From contig DEHX01000099.1 in the NCBI GenBank assembly GCA_002352145.1, positions 1 through 11,959 of the forward strand: a stretch of 11,959 nt of DNA, given 5' to 3'. This DNA comes from Chitinophagaceae bacterium UBA2789 (GTDB taxonomy: Bacteria; Bacteroidota; Bacteroidia; Chitinophagales; Chitinophagaceae). Both the position numbers and the translations under genes were made by a program. Under the pieces are notes generated by a model that did no database searches, had not been told where the DNA came from, and saw nothing but the letters and a program-made list of their open reading frames with translations. Below are positions 1 to 8,255 of the stretch, one piece after another (position 1 is the stretch's first letter; each line of letters begins with the position of its first letter).

Positions 1-260
1 GGCTTCAGACTTCAGACCTTAAATTACTGATCCCCCACCAGGCCAACCTGCGCATCTCACAGTTTGTACAACAAAAATTGCAGTTGCGTGATGACCAGGT
101 ATACAACAACATTCAGAAGTATGGCAACACTACCGCTGCTTCCGTGCCCATTGCACTTTGCGAAGCCTGGGAAAACGGCAAGGTGAAAGAGGGTGATCTT
201 ATTTGCCTCGCTGCCTTTGGAAGTGGTTTTACCTGGGCCAGCGCTTTGCTAAGGTGGTAG
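1..260 (+). CDS. fabH: 3-oxoacyl-ACP synthase III (KAS III), C-terminal part, 5' end outside window
   Basis: The open frame enters from the left edge (first full codon at base 3) and stops at TAG 258-260, giving about 85 C-terminal residues. Two hallmark motifs are visible: IPHQAN, which carries the active-site His, and YGNTTAAS, which carries the active-site Asn of the KAS III Cys-His-Asn triad. The tail GDLICLAAFGSGFTWAS is the usual glycine-rich C-terminal strand. In this family the enzyme condenses acetyl-CoA or a branched acyl-CoA with malonyl-ACP in the cytoplasm to start fatty acid synthesis. The nucleophilic Cys would lie upstream of the window and cannot be checked. Bacteroidota often have several FabH paralogues, so housekeeping versus specialised use cannot be settled from the tail alone. 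Confidence 0.93.
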   Translation, partial: LQTSDLKLLIPHQANLRISQFVQQKLQLRDDQVYNNIQKYGNTTAASVPIALCEAWENGKVKEGDLICLAAFGSGFTWASALLRW

Positions 261-306
261 CATACAAGCTATGCAACGCAGCATCAAACAGCATCATCTT
301 TATAGC

Positions 307-729
307 ATGAAAAAATTAATATTTACAGTACTATCCTTAGCTTTTTTTACCATGGTACAATCACAGGAAAGCTGGACAATCGGATATGGTAAAAAAACTG
401 TCCTGAAAAAAGTAACAGAAGACCGGGTAAAGAATTCTTTCACCTTAAGTAAATCTTCTGTTTCCGGCAATTCAAAACTGACAATACAATTACATGCGGT
501 TGATACAGCAAACAATATTACCCTGATGGCTAATCTTGATAATGGCAACACTGTAAAAGAATGGGAATACAGCGATAAAACTTTAAGCATCCCGGCCGGC
601 GAACTTAAAACTCTATTTGGCACTGAAAGCAAACTTCATTTTTATTATCGCTCCCTGCCAAAAGATCCGGAAAAGGCAGCAGTTGTACGAATACGGCCTG
701 TACATGTTTGTACTGTTACGCTAAAGTGA
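307..729 (+). CDS. small secreted protein of unknown function
   Basis: The frame encodes 140 aa from ATG 307. The frame is open further upstream, but this ATG gives a clean signal peptide: MKK, then a hydrophobic stretch LIFTVLSLAFFTMV, then a polar QSQES cleavage zone at about residues 17-21. There is no lipobox Cys, so a periplasmic or outer-surface soluble protein is likely. The mature part alternates polar and hydrophobic residues, has aromatic patches (WEYSD, HFYYRS) and a single Cys near the end (VHVCTVTLK), consistent with a small beta-rich domain. I recognise no family. It starts 46 bp after the KAS III stop and ends 44 bp before the lipid kinase ATG, so the three could be co-transcribed. 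An antisense open frame (300-632) is taken to be a shadow. Confidence 0.75.
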   Translation: MKKLIFTVLSLAFFTMVQSQESWTIGYGKKTVLKKVTEDRVKNSFTLSKSSVSGNSKLTIQLHAVDTANNITLMANLDNGNTVKEWEYSDKTLSIPAGELKTLFGTESKLHFYYRSLPKDPEKAAVVRIRPVHVCTVTLK

Positions 730-773
730 TGGAATATCTTTTTTAGCGCCGGCTCTTCTTACATTTGCTTTGC

Positions 774-1676
774 ATGAGCCGACACATTCTTTATATTATT
801 AATCCAATTTCAGGCACCCGGAAAAAAAAAGACCTGCAGGCCTTTATTGAAAAAGAAACCACCGAAAGAAACATTCCCTTTAGCATATTTCCATCTGTTG
901 CGAATGGCGATTATACATTTCTGCATGGTATCATTAAGGAAAAACAAGTTACGGATATAGTAATCGCCGGTGGTGATGGAACTGTCAGCCAGGTAGTCAA
1001 TAGCCTGATGGACTTTGATCTGAATTTTGGTATCATCCCCTGCGGCTCCGGTAACGGACTTGCCTATGCCGCAAAAATTTCAAAAGATCCCGTTAATGCA
1101 CTACAAACAATATTCAACGGCACCGCTGCAGCTACTGATGGCTTTTTCATCAACGGGCATTTCGCCTGCATGCTTTGCGGTTTGGGTTTTGATGCCAAAG
1201 TAGCCCACGATTTTGCTCAGCAACCGAAAAGGGGTTTATCTACTTACATTAAACAGGTTGTCAAAAACTTCTTTGCTGCACATACTTATTCTTTTGAAAT
1301 AACCGTAAACAAAGAAATTTTTTCAATTGAGGCCTACTTCATCAGTATTGCCAATAGCAACCAGTTTGGAAACAACTTTACCATTGCACCCAAAGCCAGT
1401 CTTAGCGACGGGTTGCTGGATATTGTGATTGTGACCAGTCAAAGCAAACTTAGTGTGCTGCTACAAACCCTTAGGCAGGTTAGCGGAAGAAATAAGCTGC
1501 AACCGGAAACTGCAGTGGATAAAAACAAAGCAGTGATCTATTTTCAAACTGACAGGATAATTATAACAAACATATCAAATGCTCCCCTGCATATTGACGG
1601 AGAACCTGCAGAAACACCTGAGAAAATTAATATACAGGTAAAACCCGGCTGCTTCAGGCTTATTCAACCCTTGTAG
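774..1676 (+). CDS. diacylglycerol/sphingosine kinase family lipid kinase (YegS/BmrU-like)
   Basis: The protein is 300 aa from ATG 774; an in-frame TTG at 765 would add three residues, but the ATG puts the first beta strand (RHILYIINPISG) at the usual place. Catalytic-domain motifs appear in order: NPISG at about residues 10-14, GGDGT at about 65-69 (nucleotide-binding loop) and GSGN at 91-94. The C-terminal half is beta-rich and ends in the family's HIDGEPAETPEKINIQVKPG segment, in which the Asp-Gly-Glu turn is typical. Length fits the roughly 300-aa bacterial family. Members phosphorylate diacylglycerol or related lipid alcohols with ATP at the inner membrane; the exact lipid cannot be read from the sequence. 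The last 17 bp overlap the 3' end of the convergent patatin gene, another lipid enzyme. Confidence 0.92.
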   Translation: MSRHILYIINPISGTRKKKDLQAFIEKETTERNIPFSIFPSVANGDYTFLHGIIKEKQVTDIVIAGGDGTVSQVVNSLMDFDLNFGIIPCGSGNGLAYAAKISKDPVNALQTIFNGTAAATDGFFINGHFACMLCGLGFDAKVAHDFAQQPKRGLSTYIKQVVKNFFAAHTYSFEITVNKEIFSIEAYFISIANSNQFGNNFTIAPKASLSDGLLDIVIVTSQSKLSVLLQTLRQVSGRNKLQPETAVDKNKAVIYFQTDRIIITNISNAPLHIDGEPAETPEKINIQVKPGCFRLIQPL

Positions 1677-3915
1677 TATCTGGTGCAGGTTTCTTTGACA
1701 ATAAACTAATAAGCTGCTGAAAACTTTGCCTGTTAATCGTTGAATGGATAGATGAAATAATATCTTTTTCTTCCCTTTTAGTCAAATGAAAATTGAGTGC
1801 AGCTTTATTCTCTTCTTTATCAGCCGCATACTGAAAAGCGATTTTATGAACGGGAATGCCACTTTTTGTAACATAATAGTTCAGCATATCATTCTGAAAG
1901 AATTCCATCATCTTAAACCAGTTGTGCTGCAATAATAAAAATGGCTTGGTGACATGGTCTGTAATATCATCTGAGAGATAAGGCATTTCCCATCCGCCTG
2001 CTTTGCGGTCCCTGATCTGCAGCACCAGCACACCGCTGGTATTTTGTTTTATCCATTCGTCGAAATGCGAAAGAAAACGAAGAGTGGTTTCCTGGCCGTA
2101 ATTATCCCGCAGCCCTGCATCCATCACATCAATTACCGGTTCAGAAGGCAGCCACACATTTGGCAACACGATTGGGAAAGTGGCATTCATGCGGAGTGCA
2201 CTCAGCATCCGAAGATTATAGGGGTCCTGTTTGGAAAAGAAAGAAACAAAATCAACCGCATCGGGATCCATGCGGGGAATATTGGTGGTATCCATCGGCG
2301 CCTGCATCATAAATCGCACTGGCTGCGTGGAGATGATCATCTTGCGGCTATCTCTTGTCACCACCGAGCTGAAAAACATCAACGGAATTTTAGCCGCTTT
2401 CTCATCAGCAACATAATCCTTTAACTGCTTATCTAAAAAACCTCTCGTATTATCATTGAGCTTTTCTTCAAATGAATAACCCCTGTCTTTTACATAGCGA
2501 TAAGGTCCTACAGAAAATTTTTGCGCCGGCGCAATCAGGTCCCTCGCAAAAAAGGAGGTGAATAAAGGGTTTAGCAAATCACCCGAAATGTCGTCTACAT
2601 ATTTTTTATCCTGCAAATGAATATTTATCCCTTGCTGCTTTCGCAGGTATAATTCCCTGAAATAAGCAGCGCCGATCATGCCTCCCGAAGCACCGTTAAT
2701 AAGAAATGTCTTTTTCATGAAGCTCCCACCGGTGATACTGTCTAACTGTTGCAGTACACTCATGGTAAACGTGGCACTGCGGTGACCACCTCCGCTGGTG
2801 TTTACAATGATCAGCAATGGTTTTTCGCTATCCTGTTTCTTCTTCCAGGCATCCAGCACTGAAATCATATTCTTTTTGTCTGATGCTATATTTTCAGGGC
2901 TGCATAATGCGAGAAGACCTTCTCTTGAATAAGCAGGCCTTTCTTTTTTATTCCAGTAATCTATGCCGTAGGCTTTATTGCGGGGATCGATCCAGTCTAA
3001 CTTGTAAAAAATATTCAGAAGCAAAACCAGGCCGATAAGATATGGTATGCTCCAGCTTTGTAAAAAATAAGTGATGGCTGCAGCAACACCGATCAGTATA
3101 GAGAAAAAGATAGTGATGCTGGCAGCAGCAGGTAACTGGAAAAAAGGATTGTCAAGCAGGAAACCAATAATGACCAGGAACATAAAAGCAGCAAACACAG
3201 ATATGATGGCCGCAAAGTGATGCCGCTTAAAAATGGAATCAATAAAATCGTTGGTATAATGAGAAACATTCCTGACCGGCTTTAAGCTGATGGGCGAATC
3301 GAAATACCATTCTACTTTTATCAGCGGTGTGCCGAGATGTACTTCCTTTACATTGGCCAGATGTGTAATGTAAGAACTGGGATTAGCCATTACCGGCATC
3401 ATGCGGCGCATAATAGAACGGTCGGCCCGGAAGAAATAAAAGAAGGAGGCAGAGAGCAGAATTATCAGGCCGCTGAGGAAGCCACCAAAAAAAATAAATA
3501 TCTCCGGTGTTGAGATCAGCTCTTTATAATGATCAAATTGCCATGCTTTATAGAAATAGAAAAGGATAAATATGCCGGGAATAATAGAATTATTGATACA
3601 ATACTTCAAAAATGGATTGGTGGTAGCAGCTAAAAAACGAAAATGACGGCAAAACAAAACGAATGTGGCAATATTCCAGCTCATGATAAACATACCAACA
3701 GATGCCCCTACCAACGCAAAGCTCATAGAGTTTACATTGCCCAGATACTCAGGCGACAAATACAAAGAGTCGGCCCCGAAGGTTTTCATGAAGGAACCAT
3801 TCACGGTACTGAACAGGATAAACCAAAAAATGATCAGCACCTGGTATTTTCTTAAATGAAGAAATAACAGTTGAATGGGAAATGAATAAAAAAAGCCACG
3901 GAGCCAGGTTTTCAT
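1660..3915 (-). CDS. membrane-anchored patatin-like phospholipase/lipid acyl hydrolase
   Basis: The protein is 751 aa from ATG 3915; a TTG at 3924 would add three residues. The N-terminal half, about 300 residues, holds several hydrophobic membrane segments (VLIIFWFILFSTV, FALVGASVGMFIMSW, IFIFFGGFLSGLIILL, VFAAFMFLVIIGFLL, IPYLIGLVLLLNIF). The C-terminal half is a patatin domain: the oxyanion loop TSGGGHRSA, the nucleophile elbow GASGG with Ser at about 410, and the DAGLRDNYG segment at about 600, where DA replaces the common DG of the Ser-Asp dyad. The predicted activity is hydrolysis of acyl esters of phospholipids at the inner membrane. It begins 20 bp after the broken HlyD frame, so it may be the last gene of the peptide-export operon, or a housekeeping lipid gene that happens to follow. 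The convergent lipid kinase overlaps its 3' end. Confidence 0.85.
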   Translation of the reverse strand: MKTWLRGFFYSFPIQLLFLHLRKYQVLIIFWFILFSTVNGSFMKTFGADSLYLSPEYLGNVNSMSFALVGASVGMFIMSWNIATFVLFCRHFRFLAATTNPFLKYCINNSIIPGIFILFYFYKAWQFDHYKELISTPEIFIFFGGFLSGLIILLSASFFYFFRADRSIMRRMMPVMANPSSYITHLANVKEVHLGTPLIKVEWYFDSPISLKPVRNVSHYTNDFIDSIFKRHHFAAIISVFAAFMFLVIIGFLLDNPFFQLPAAASITIFFSILIGVAAAITYFLQSWSIPYLIGLVLLLNIFYKLDWIDPRNKAYGIDYWNKKERPAYSREGLLALCSPENIASDKKNMISVLDAWKKKQDSEKPLLIIVNTSGGGHRSATFTMSVLQQLDSITGGSFMKKTFLINGASGGMIGAAYFRELYLRKQQGINIHLQDKKYVDDISGDLLNPLFTSFFARDLIAPAQKFSVGPYRYVKDRGYSFEEKLNDNTRGFLDKQLKDYVADEKAAKIPLMFFSSVVTRDSRKMIISTQPVRFMMQAPMDTTNIPRMDPDAVDFVSFFSKQDPYNLRMLSALRMNATFPIVLPNVWLPSEPVIDVMDAGLRDNYGQETTLRFLSHFDEWIKQNTSGVLVLQIRDRKAGGWEMPYLSDDITDHVTKPFLLLQHNWFKMMEFFQNDMLNYYVTKSGIPVHKIAFQYAADKEENKAALNFHLTKREEKDIISSIHSTINRQSFQQLISLLSKKPAPDTTRVE

Positions 3916-3935
3916 GAATGGCAAATGGTTATAAT

Positions 3936-4238
3936 TTAACGCTTGTTGTAGCGCAAATTATCAAAAAGTCGCTGAAGCAGGTTTTTCTTTTCTGTAATAA
4001 TCCCCGCTGTCAATGTCAGGCCCGGACGATATGTTAATAATTTATTTGTGCTGGTTTGCAAATGACGGGGCAATGAAACCCTTGCCAGATAGCCACTATC
4101 ATTAGGTACAGCAGCAACGAAATCAAGACGACCCGTAAGCTTACCAAATTCATTTTCCGGATAAGCCATCAATTCTATACTTACATTCTGGCCTGTTTTC
4201 ACTTTTCCAAAATTGTATTGCGGTATTACCGCCTCGGC
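3936..4238 (-). pseudogene. detached C-terminal part of the HlyD-family adaptor, downstream of an in-frame TAA
   Basis: Directly after the TAA at 4241-4239 the same reading frame continues for 100 codons to TAA 3938-3936. It begins AEAVIPQYNFGKVKTGQ, which is the start of the usual membrane-proximal beta-barrel of HlyD adaptors. It ends YRPGLTLTAGIITEKKNLLQRLF, the normal family ending, with the conserved RPG..TA.I..E pattern. Nothing is shifted or missing, so a single sense-to-TAA change (for example AAA, GAA, CAA or TAT to TAA) is enough to explain the break. A separate short product could start at GTG 4202, but no ribosome site supports it. As it stands the piece has no membrane anchor and is unlikely to work alone, unless the stop is read through or is a sequencing error. 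Confidence 0.85.
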
Positions 4239-5234
4239 TTAAATGCCACTATGAGGGGGTATTACGTAACAAAAAGACTGACCCTCCAATAGCTGCTGGC
4301 TTTCCTGCCAGAAAATATTAAATGAAATAATGCCGCTTTCCGGGGCAATCAGCAGGTACCTGTCACGCCATTCAGCTATGCGGCTTTTTAAAGTATATAA
4401 TGCCTGGTGAAAAATGGCAACTTGCTCATTTATCCGGTTATCTAATTCTGCGATTTCTTTTCGTTTTTCATGCTGTTGTAACTCATTAGTTATGATTGAG
4501 ACGTTGATTTGAGGTAGGGTCATTTTTTTGGCGAGCAGTTTACTTTTCTCCTGCCGGTAATCCATGGCAGATATAACCTTTTCATTTTTTAAAATGGCAT
4601 GTGCCTGAAAGGTGGAATCTGTAAGCGCTGCATCGCTTATTAAATATCCCTTTTGCGTTCTTAGCTCCACATGTAGTTTTTGTAAATAGGCCACATCATC
4701 CATCAACATTTTTCGTTTTCTAATGAAAAAGCCACTACCAGTGTATTCTAAAAATTCGGAAAATTCCATTACAAATACCTGGAAATGAGGTTGTACCTCT
4801 CCAAGGTTCCTGAAATCCGGTAATGTTAAATCCGTAATTTGATCCACTTGCTGCAATATAAGCCACCTGTCAATGGTGCCTATCATCGTTGATAGCTTTG
4901 ATACCTCCTCATGAGATGCCGTACTTTCTATAAATCCAATGATTTCGTCTTTTGTTGCTTGTTCTCCTTCCTCTTTAAATAGTTTTATCAATTTACCCGT
5001 TTTCTTTATCCTTATTTCTTTCGGTGCATTTATAGAAACCAACCTTCCTTTTATGGATATGATATCCGGGTACGAAATAAAATAAGCAATTCCGCCGGTT
5101 ACTACTAAAAGAAACAAAAAGAAAACAGATCCCCATCTTACCCATGTATCCGGCCTTGCACTAATAATTTCCTGTACGGCTGTGCTCTCACCATTAGATT
5201 CCTCAATATTTGTTATAGGGGGTTTAATTTCCAA
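4239..5234 (-). CDS. HlyD-family membrane fusion (adaptor) protein, N-terminal 331 aa, truncated by in-frame TAA
   Basis: The start is TTG 5234, since an in-frame TAG lies two codons upstream and the next ATG comes only after the membrane anchor. It overlaps the end of the PCAT gene by 11 bp, which suggests translational coupling. Residues about 33-57 form one membrane helix (GSVFFLFLLVVTGGIAYF) preceded by a short cytoplasmic tail. Next come a lipoyl-like half motif (KEIRIKKTGKLIKLFKEEGE), a long charged helical hairpin region (about 100-290), and the returning half (YLLIAPESGIISF). The frame stops at PPHSGI, just where the final beta-barrel should begin. Such adaptors join a C39-type ABC exporter to an outer-membrane channel. 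Intact length would be about 432 aa, normal for the family. Without its last 100 residues the adaptor is probably non-functional. Confidence 0.88.
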   Translation of the reverse strand: MEIKPPITNIEESNGESTAVQEIISARPDTWVRWGSVFFLFLLVVTGGIAYFISYPDIISIKGRLVSINAPKEIRIKKTGKLIKLFKEEGEQATKDEIIGFIESTASHEEVSKLSTMIGTIDRWLILQQVDQITDLTLPDFRNLGEVQPHFQVFVMEFSEFLEYTGSGFFIRKRKMLMDDVAYLQKLHVELRTQKGYLISDAALTDSTFQAHAILKNEKVISAMDYRQEKSKLLAKKMTLPQINVSIITNELQQHEKRKEIAELDNRINEQVAIFHQALYTLKSRIAEWRDRYLLIAPESGIISFNIFWQESQQLLEGQSFCYVIPPHSGI

Positions 5235-7443
5235 GCTCTAATTGATTTTTAACCAATTCATAATATTTTCCTTTCCGGGCAGATAGTTGCTGATGGGTAC
5301 CTTCTTCGGCTACCCTTCCGTTTTCGAGCACAATTATTTTGTCCGCATTCATAACTGTACTGAGCCGGTGTGCTACAACTACTACTGTCCGGCCGGTAAA
5401 AAATGTTTGCAGGTTTTCCAATATCATTTTCTCATTATTGGCATCTAAAGAGTTAGTGGCTTCATCTAAGAAAAGATAGTGTGGGCTTTTATATACTGCT
5501 CTTGCAATGGCAAGCCGTTGTTTTTGTCCGCCGCTGATGGCCGTACCTTCGGCTCCTAGTTTTGTATAAAAGCCAAGCGGTAATGATTCAATAAATGAAA
5601 GTATATTACTGGTGCGGCAGGCGCTATATAGTTTCTCTTCATCCACCGGATCATCGGTTACCGTTATGTTTTTTCGGAAGTTATCATTAAAGATATAGGG
5701 GTCTTGCATCACAGCACCGCATACACTTCGCCAGTACCTTGGATGGATAGCACTAAATTTAGCGGGGCCTAATTTTATTTCTCCTGTATAGTTTTCGTAA
5801 AAGCGTAGCAACAGTTTCAGCAATGTCGTTTTTCCGCTACCACTGATGCCAACTATGGCTGTAACTTTTCCTTCGGGTATTTGTAAACTAATATTTTTCA
5901 AAACTGGCTCATTGCCCGCACCTGGATAGGTGAAAGATACATTTTGCAAATCAATAGTACCATCAGCAGGCAAGCAAACCAATCCTCCAGTTGAAGTGGA
6001 AGTAGCCGGAGCTTCTTCCTCCACTGTATGCACATCATTCAATCGCTCCAAAGATATTTTAGCATCCTGCGCCTGTTGTGTAAACCCTATCGGCTGTTCT
6101 AAGGGGCTGTTCATCTGTCCAATAATATATTGAATGGCCAGCATCATTCCAAGGCTCAACTGGCCATCTATAACTAACCTGGCCACTACAAAAGTGATGA
6201 GCAGGTTTTTACCCTGATTTATAAAAAAGGCCCCGGCCTGCTGGTACTGGCTTAAGGCCAATGATTTAAACTTTAATTTAAAAAGCCCTGCCTGCAAACC
6301 TTCCCATGCCCAGCGAAAATGATTTTCGGCATTGTTTAGTTTTATTTCCTGTATGCCATATACCAATTGAACAGTAGCGTTGTTTTCTTTACCTGCAATG
6401 ACAAACCGTTTATAATCCAGCTGACGACGGAGCCTTAAAAACAATCTTATCCAAAGCAGGTATAACAAGCTGCCCCCGGCAAATATGAAAAATATAGTAT
6501 TGTTGTAACGAAGTAATACAAAACTGAAAACAAGCAAATTAATAACAGAGAATAACGTATTAACAGCAGTACCGGTAAGAAAGGCTTCGATACGCTGATG
6601 GTCGCCAATGCGTTGCATAATATCACCCGGGTGTCGGCTGTCGAAAAACGGCATAGGCAGGCGAAGCAACTTTGACCAAAAACCAGATAGCAAGGAAAGA
6701 TTAAGCCTTGTACTGATATGCAGTAACAAACGACTGCGTATAAACTCCACCACGGTTAATGAAAAAAGCAGCATTAGTTGTGCAAGAAGCACTAATTGTA
6801 TAAAACCAATGTCCCTGTTATTAATTCCTTTATCCACTATACTTTGGGTAAGAAATGGAAAAAGCAGTTGCAGAAGACTTGCAATAACTAAACCCAAAAT
6901 AACCTGGAAAAGATAAGCCCTGTTGTACCTAAAAAAAGAAGAAAAATAACGCCACCCGATTGCTGGTGTTTCTTCACTTTCATCTTCTGCAAATGAAGTT
7001 TCATTAAAACCGGGTGCAGGTTCTAAAAGTAGGACGACCCCCTTTGTTTCTCCATTTTCAGTAAAAGGTGCCCATTTTTGCAAAAATGTTTCTTTGGAAA
7101 GGCGCATCATGCCACTTGCCGGATCGGCAATTTCAATTGAATTTTTCTTAGAGAAGGAGCGGGGATGTACCACTACAAAATGTGCCTGTCCCCAATGCAG
7201 TATCGCAGGAAGTGGCGCATCCTGTACTAACTGATTAAAAGAAATTTTTGCTCCTACTGTTTTAAACCCGAGTGCTTCTGCTGCCTCTGATAAACCCAAT
7301 AAGCTTACGCCTGCTTTGCCTAACTGTGCAATCCGGCGCACCTGATCTAAACTTACCTTCTTGCCATAATAGCCAGCTATCATGCGCAGGCAGGTGGGGC
7401 CACAGTCCATAGCGTTAGGTTGTTTATGAAACCGGAACTTCAA
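5224..7443 (-). CDS. peptidase-containing ABC transporter (C39 peptidase - TMD - ATPase), GG-leader peptide exporter
   Basis: The protein is 739 aa, full length for a PCAT. Start TTG 7443 gives KFRFHKQPNAMDCGPTCL, matching the usual beginning of the family; the later ATG would remove the oxyanion Gln. The C39 domain (1-140) has Gln8, Cys14, His88 (AHFVVVH) and Asp107 (IADPASG), so the protease looks active. Membrane helices fill about 170-450. The ATPase carries Walker A GISGSGKTT (from ~532), Q-loop VMQDP, signature ISGGQ (~636), Walker B YLFLDE (Asp ~660) and the H-loop His ~692. PCATs cut leaders after Gly-Gly and export the core across the inner membrane. The two GG-leader genes upstream are the obvious substrates. 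The HlyD partner overlaps its 3' end. Confidence 0.96.
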   Translation of the reverse strand: MKFRFHKQPNAMDCGPTCLRMIAGYYGKKVSLDQVRRIAQLGKAGVSLLGLSEAAEALGFKTVGAKISFNQLVQDAPLPAILHWGQAHFVVVHPRSFSKKNSIEIADPASGMMRLSKETFLQKWAPFTENGETKGVVLLLEPAPGFNETSFAEDESEETPAIGWRYFSSFFRYNRAYLFQVILGLVIASLLQLLFPFLTQSIVDKGINNRDIGFIQLVLLAQLMLLFSLTVVEFIRSRLLLHISTRLNLSLLSGFWSKLLRLPMPFFDSRHPGDIMQRIGDHQRIEAFLTGTAVNTLFSVINLLVFSFVLLRYNNTIFFIFAGGSLLYLLWIRLFLRLRRQLDYKRFVIAGKENNATVQLVYGIQEIKLNNAENHFRWAWEGLQAGLFKLKFKSLALSQYQQAGAFFINQGKNLLITFVVARLVIDGQLSLGMMLAIQYIIGQMNSPLEQPIGFTQQAQDAKISLERLNDVHTVEEEAPATSTSTGGLVCLPADGTIDLQNVSFTYPGAGNEPVLKNISLQIPEGKVTAIVGISGSGKTTLLKLLLRFYENYTGEIKLGPAKFSAIHPRYWRSVCGAVMQDPYIFNDNFRKNITVTDDPVDEEKLYSACRTSNILSFIESLPLGFYTKLGAEGTAISGGQKQRLAIARAVYKSPHYLFLDEATNSLDANNEKMILENLQTFFTGRTVVVVAHRLSTVMNADKIIVLENGRVAEEGTHQQLSARKGKYYELVKNQLELGN

Positions 7444-7518
7444 ATTAAATGTAGAATTAACGAATAAATAAAGAAGGAAAAATCTGTTTTATCTCCTTAT
7501 GTGTATCACTTTAGGATT

Positions 7519-7989
7519 TTATTTATTATCAATTAATGTATTTAATCCCTTTACAATCAAAGTCAATTCCTTGATCAATTCTAATATTTCTTCTGATTTT
7601 ATACATTCAAACCTATTTTTATCATAGCTCACATTATTATTGATGTAAATTGTTTGATGTTGATACTTCAATAAAAAAATACTAGTCCCCTCTACATAAA
7701 GAACTATTGTATCAACGACCGGGAACGATCGTTTTATTTCGATAAGAAAAAACTTATCTAAAGTGGTTAAAACTCTGCCTGAATATATGCCAAGCACCAG
7801 GGATCTTCCTGTAATGTTTTTTTCTTCCAAAATAATATTGCTGTCAATATTATTGGCCAAAGAATCATAATACTTTGCAAGATCACTTGAAAATTGCGGG
7901 CAGTTTTGATTTTGCCCTGAACTTGGTGTTATTAAAAAAAATTGAAAAAGGGCACAAGTTCCAAAAAATAATAACCATGATCTAATCAT
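7519..7989 (-). CDS. secreted protein of unknown function between precursor A and the exporter
   Basis: The protein is 156 aa from ATG 7989, which lies 2 bp after the TGA of precursor A; the ATGs at 8034 and 8016 would overlap that gene and bury the signal peptide. From this start the N-terminus is MIRSW followed by the hydrophobic LLFFGTCALFQFFLI and a PSSGQNQ cleavage zone, a clear signal peptide. The mature part is mixed alpha/beta, with strands such as DTIVLYVEGTSIFLLKY and QTIYINNN and a C-terminal helix (SEEILELIKELTLIVKGLNTLI). It has only two mature Cys, so it is not a third precursor. No family is recognised. Tight coupling to the peptide gene suggests a role tied to that peptide, such as immunity, periplasmic chaperoning or delivery; this is inference from position only. 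PCAT starts 75 bp downstream. Confidence 0.7.
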   Translation of the reverse strand: MIRSWLLFFGTCALFQFFLITPSSGQNQNCPQFSSDLAKYYDSLANNIDSNIILEEKNITGRSLVLGIYSGRVLTTLDKFFLIEIKRSFPVVDTIVLYVEGTSIFLLKYQHQTIYINNNVSYDKNRFECIKSEEILELIKELTLIVKGLNTLIDNK

Positions 7990-7991
7990 TA

Positions 7992-8240
7992 TCAGGCGGA
8001 TGTATTTTTTGAACATACATAACTGTTTCCACATCCATTTTCAGTTACACATGCCTGAAGAGTGTTGTAGCAGCAATAAAAAACCGCAGTACTGCCTACA
8101 CAAACACATCTCTGCACACTATTACCGGGGCCAGCACACAATTCGATTCCGATTTCACCACCTTCAAAAAGACCGCCAGATAACTGTTTCATCTGCTTTC
8201 TACTTAATTTGTTTTCAAGATTGCTAATTTTTTTTTTCAT
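7992..8240 (-). CDS. GG-leader cysteine-rich precursor peptide A (eight-Cys core)
   Basis: The product is 82 aa from ATG 8240. The leader, residues 1-23, ends KLSRKQMKQLSGG, a double-glycine leader of the type that Bacteroidota PCATs process; it shares KLSR..MK....GG with precursor B. Cleavage after Gly23 would release a 59-aa core with eight Cys spaced C-x9-C-x1-C-x8-CC-x6-C-x5-C-x5-C. The even Cys number and the redox proteins next door point to four disulfides in an exported peptide. A second GG at 27-28 (FEGG) is a less likely cleavage point. The core is rich in Gly, Val, Asn and Thr and only weakly charged, unlike typical cationic antimicrobials. Function (bacteriocin, signal or surface peptide) is unknown. 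The 156-aa secreted protein follows after 2 bp. Confidence 0.85.
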   Translation of the reverse strand: MKKKISNLENKLSRKQMKQLSGGLFEGGEIGIELCAGPGNSVQRCVCVGSTAVFYCCYNTLQACVTENGCGNSYVCSKNTSA

Positions 8241-8255
8241 TTCATTCTGGTTTAG

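Noticed and set aside
2044..2424. 126-aa frame antisense to the patatin gene
   Set aside because: It is a shadow of a well-supported coding region and has no signal, motif or own start context.
3936..5234. A frameshift (programmed or accidental) in the HlyD gene
   Set aside because: Both parts lie in the same frame; the break is a plain TAA triplet, with no slippery site or shift needed.
7444..7518. Terminator or promoter in the 75-bp gap before the PCAT gene
   Set aside because: Only a short AAGGA/TCCTT pairing with a long loop is visible; there is no stable stem or recognisable promoter pair.
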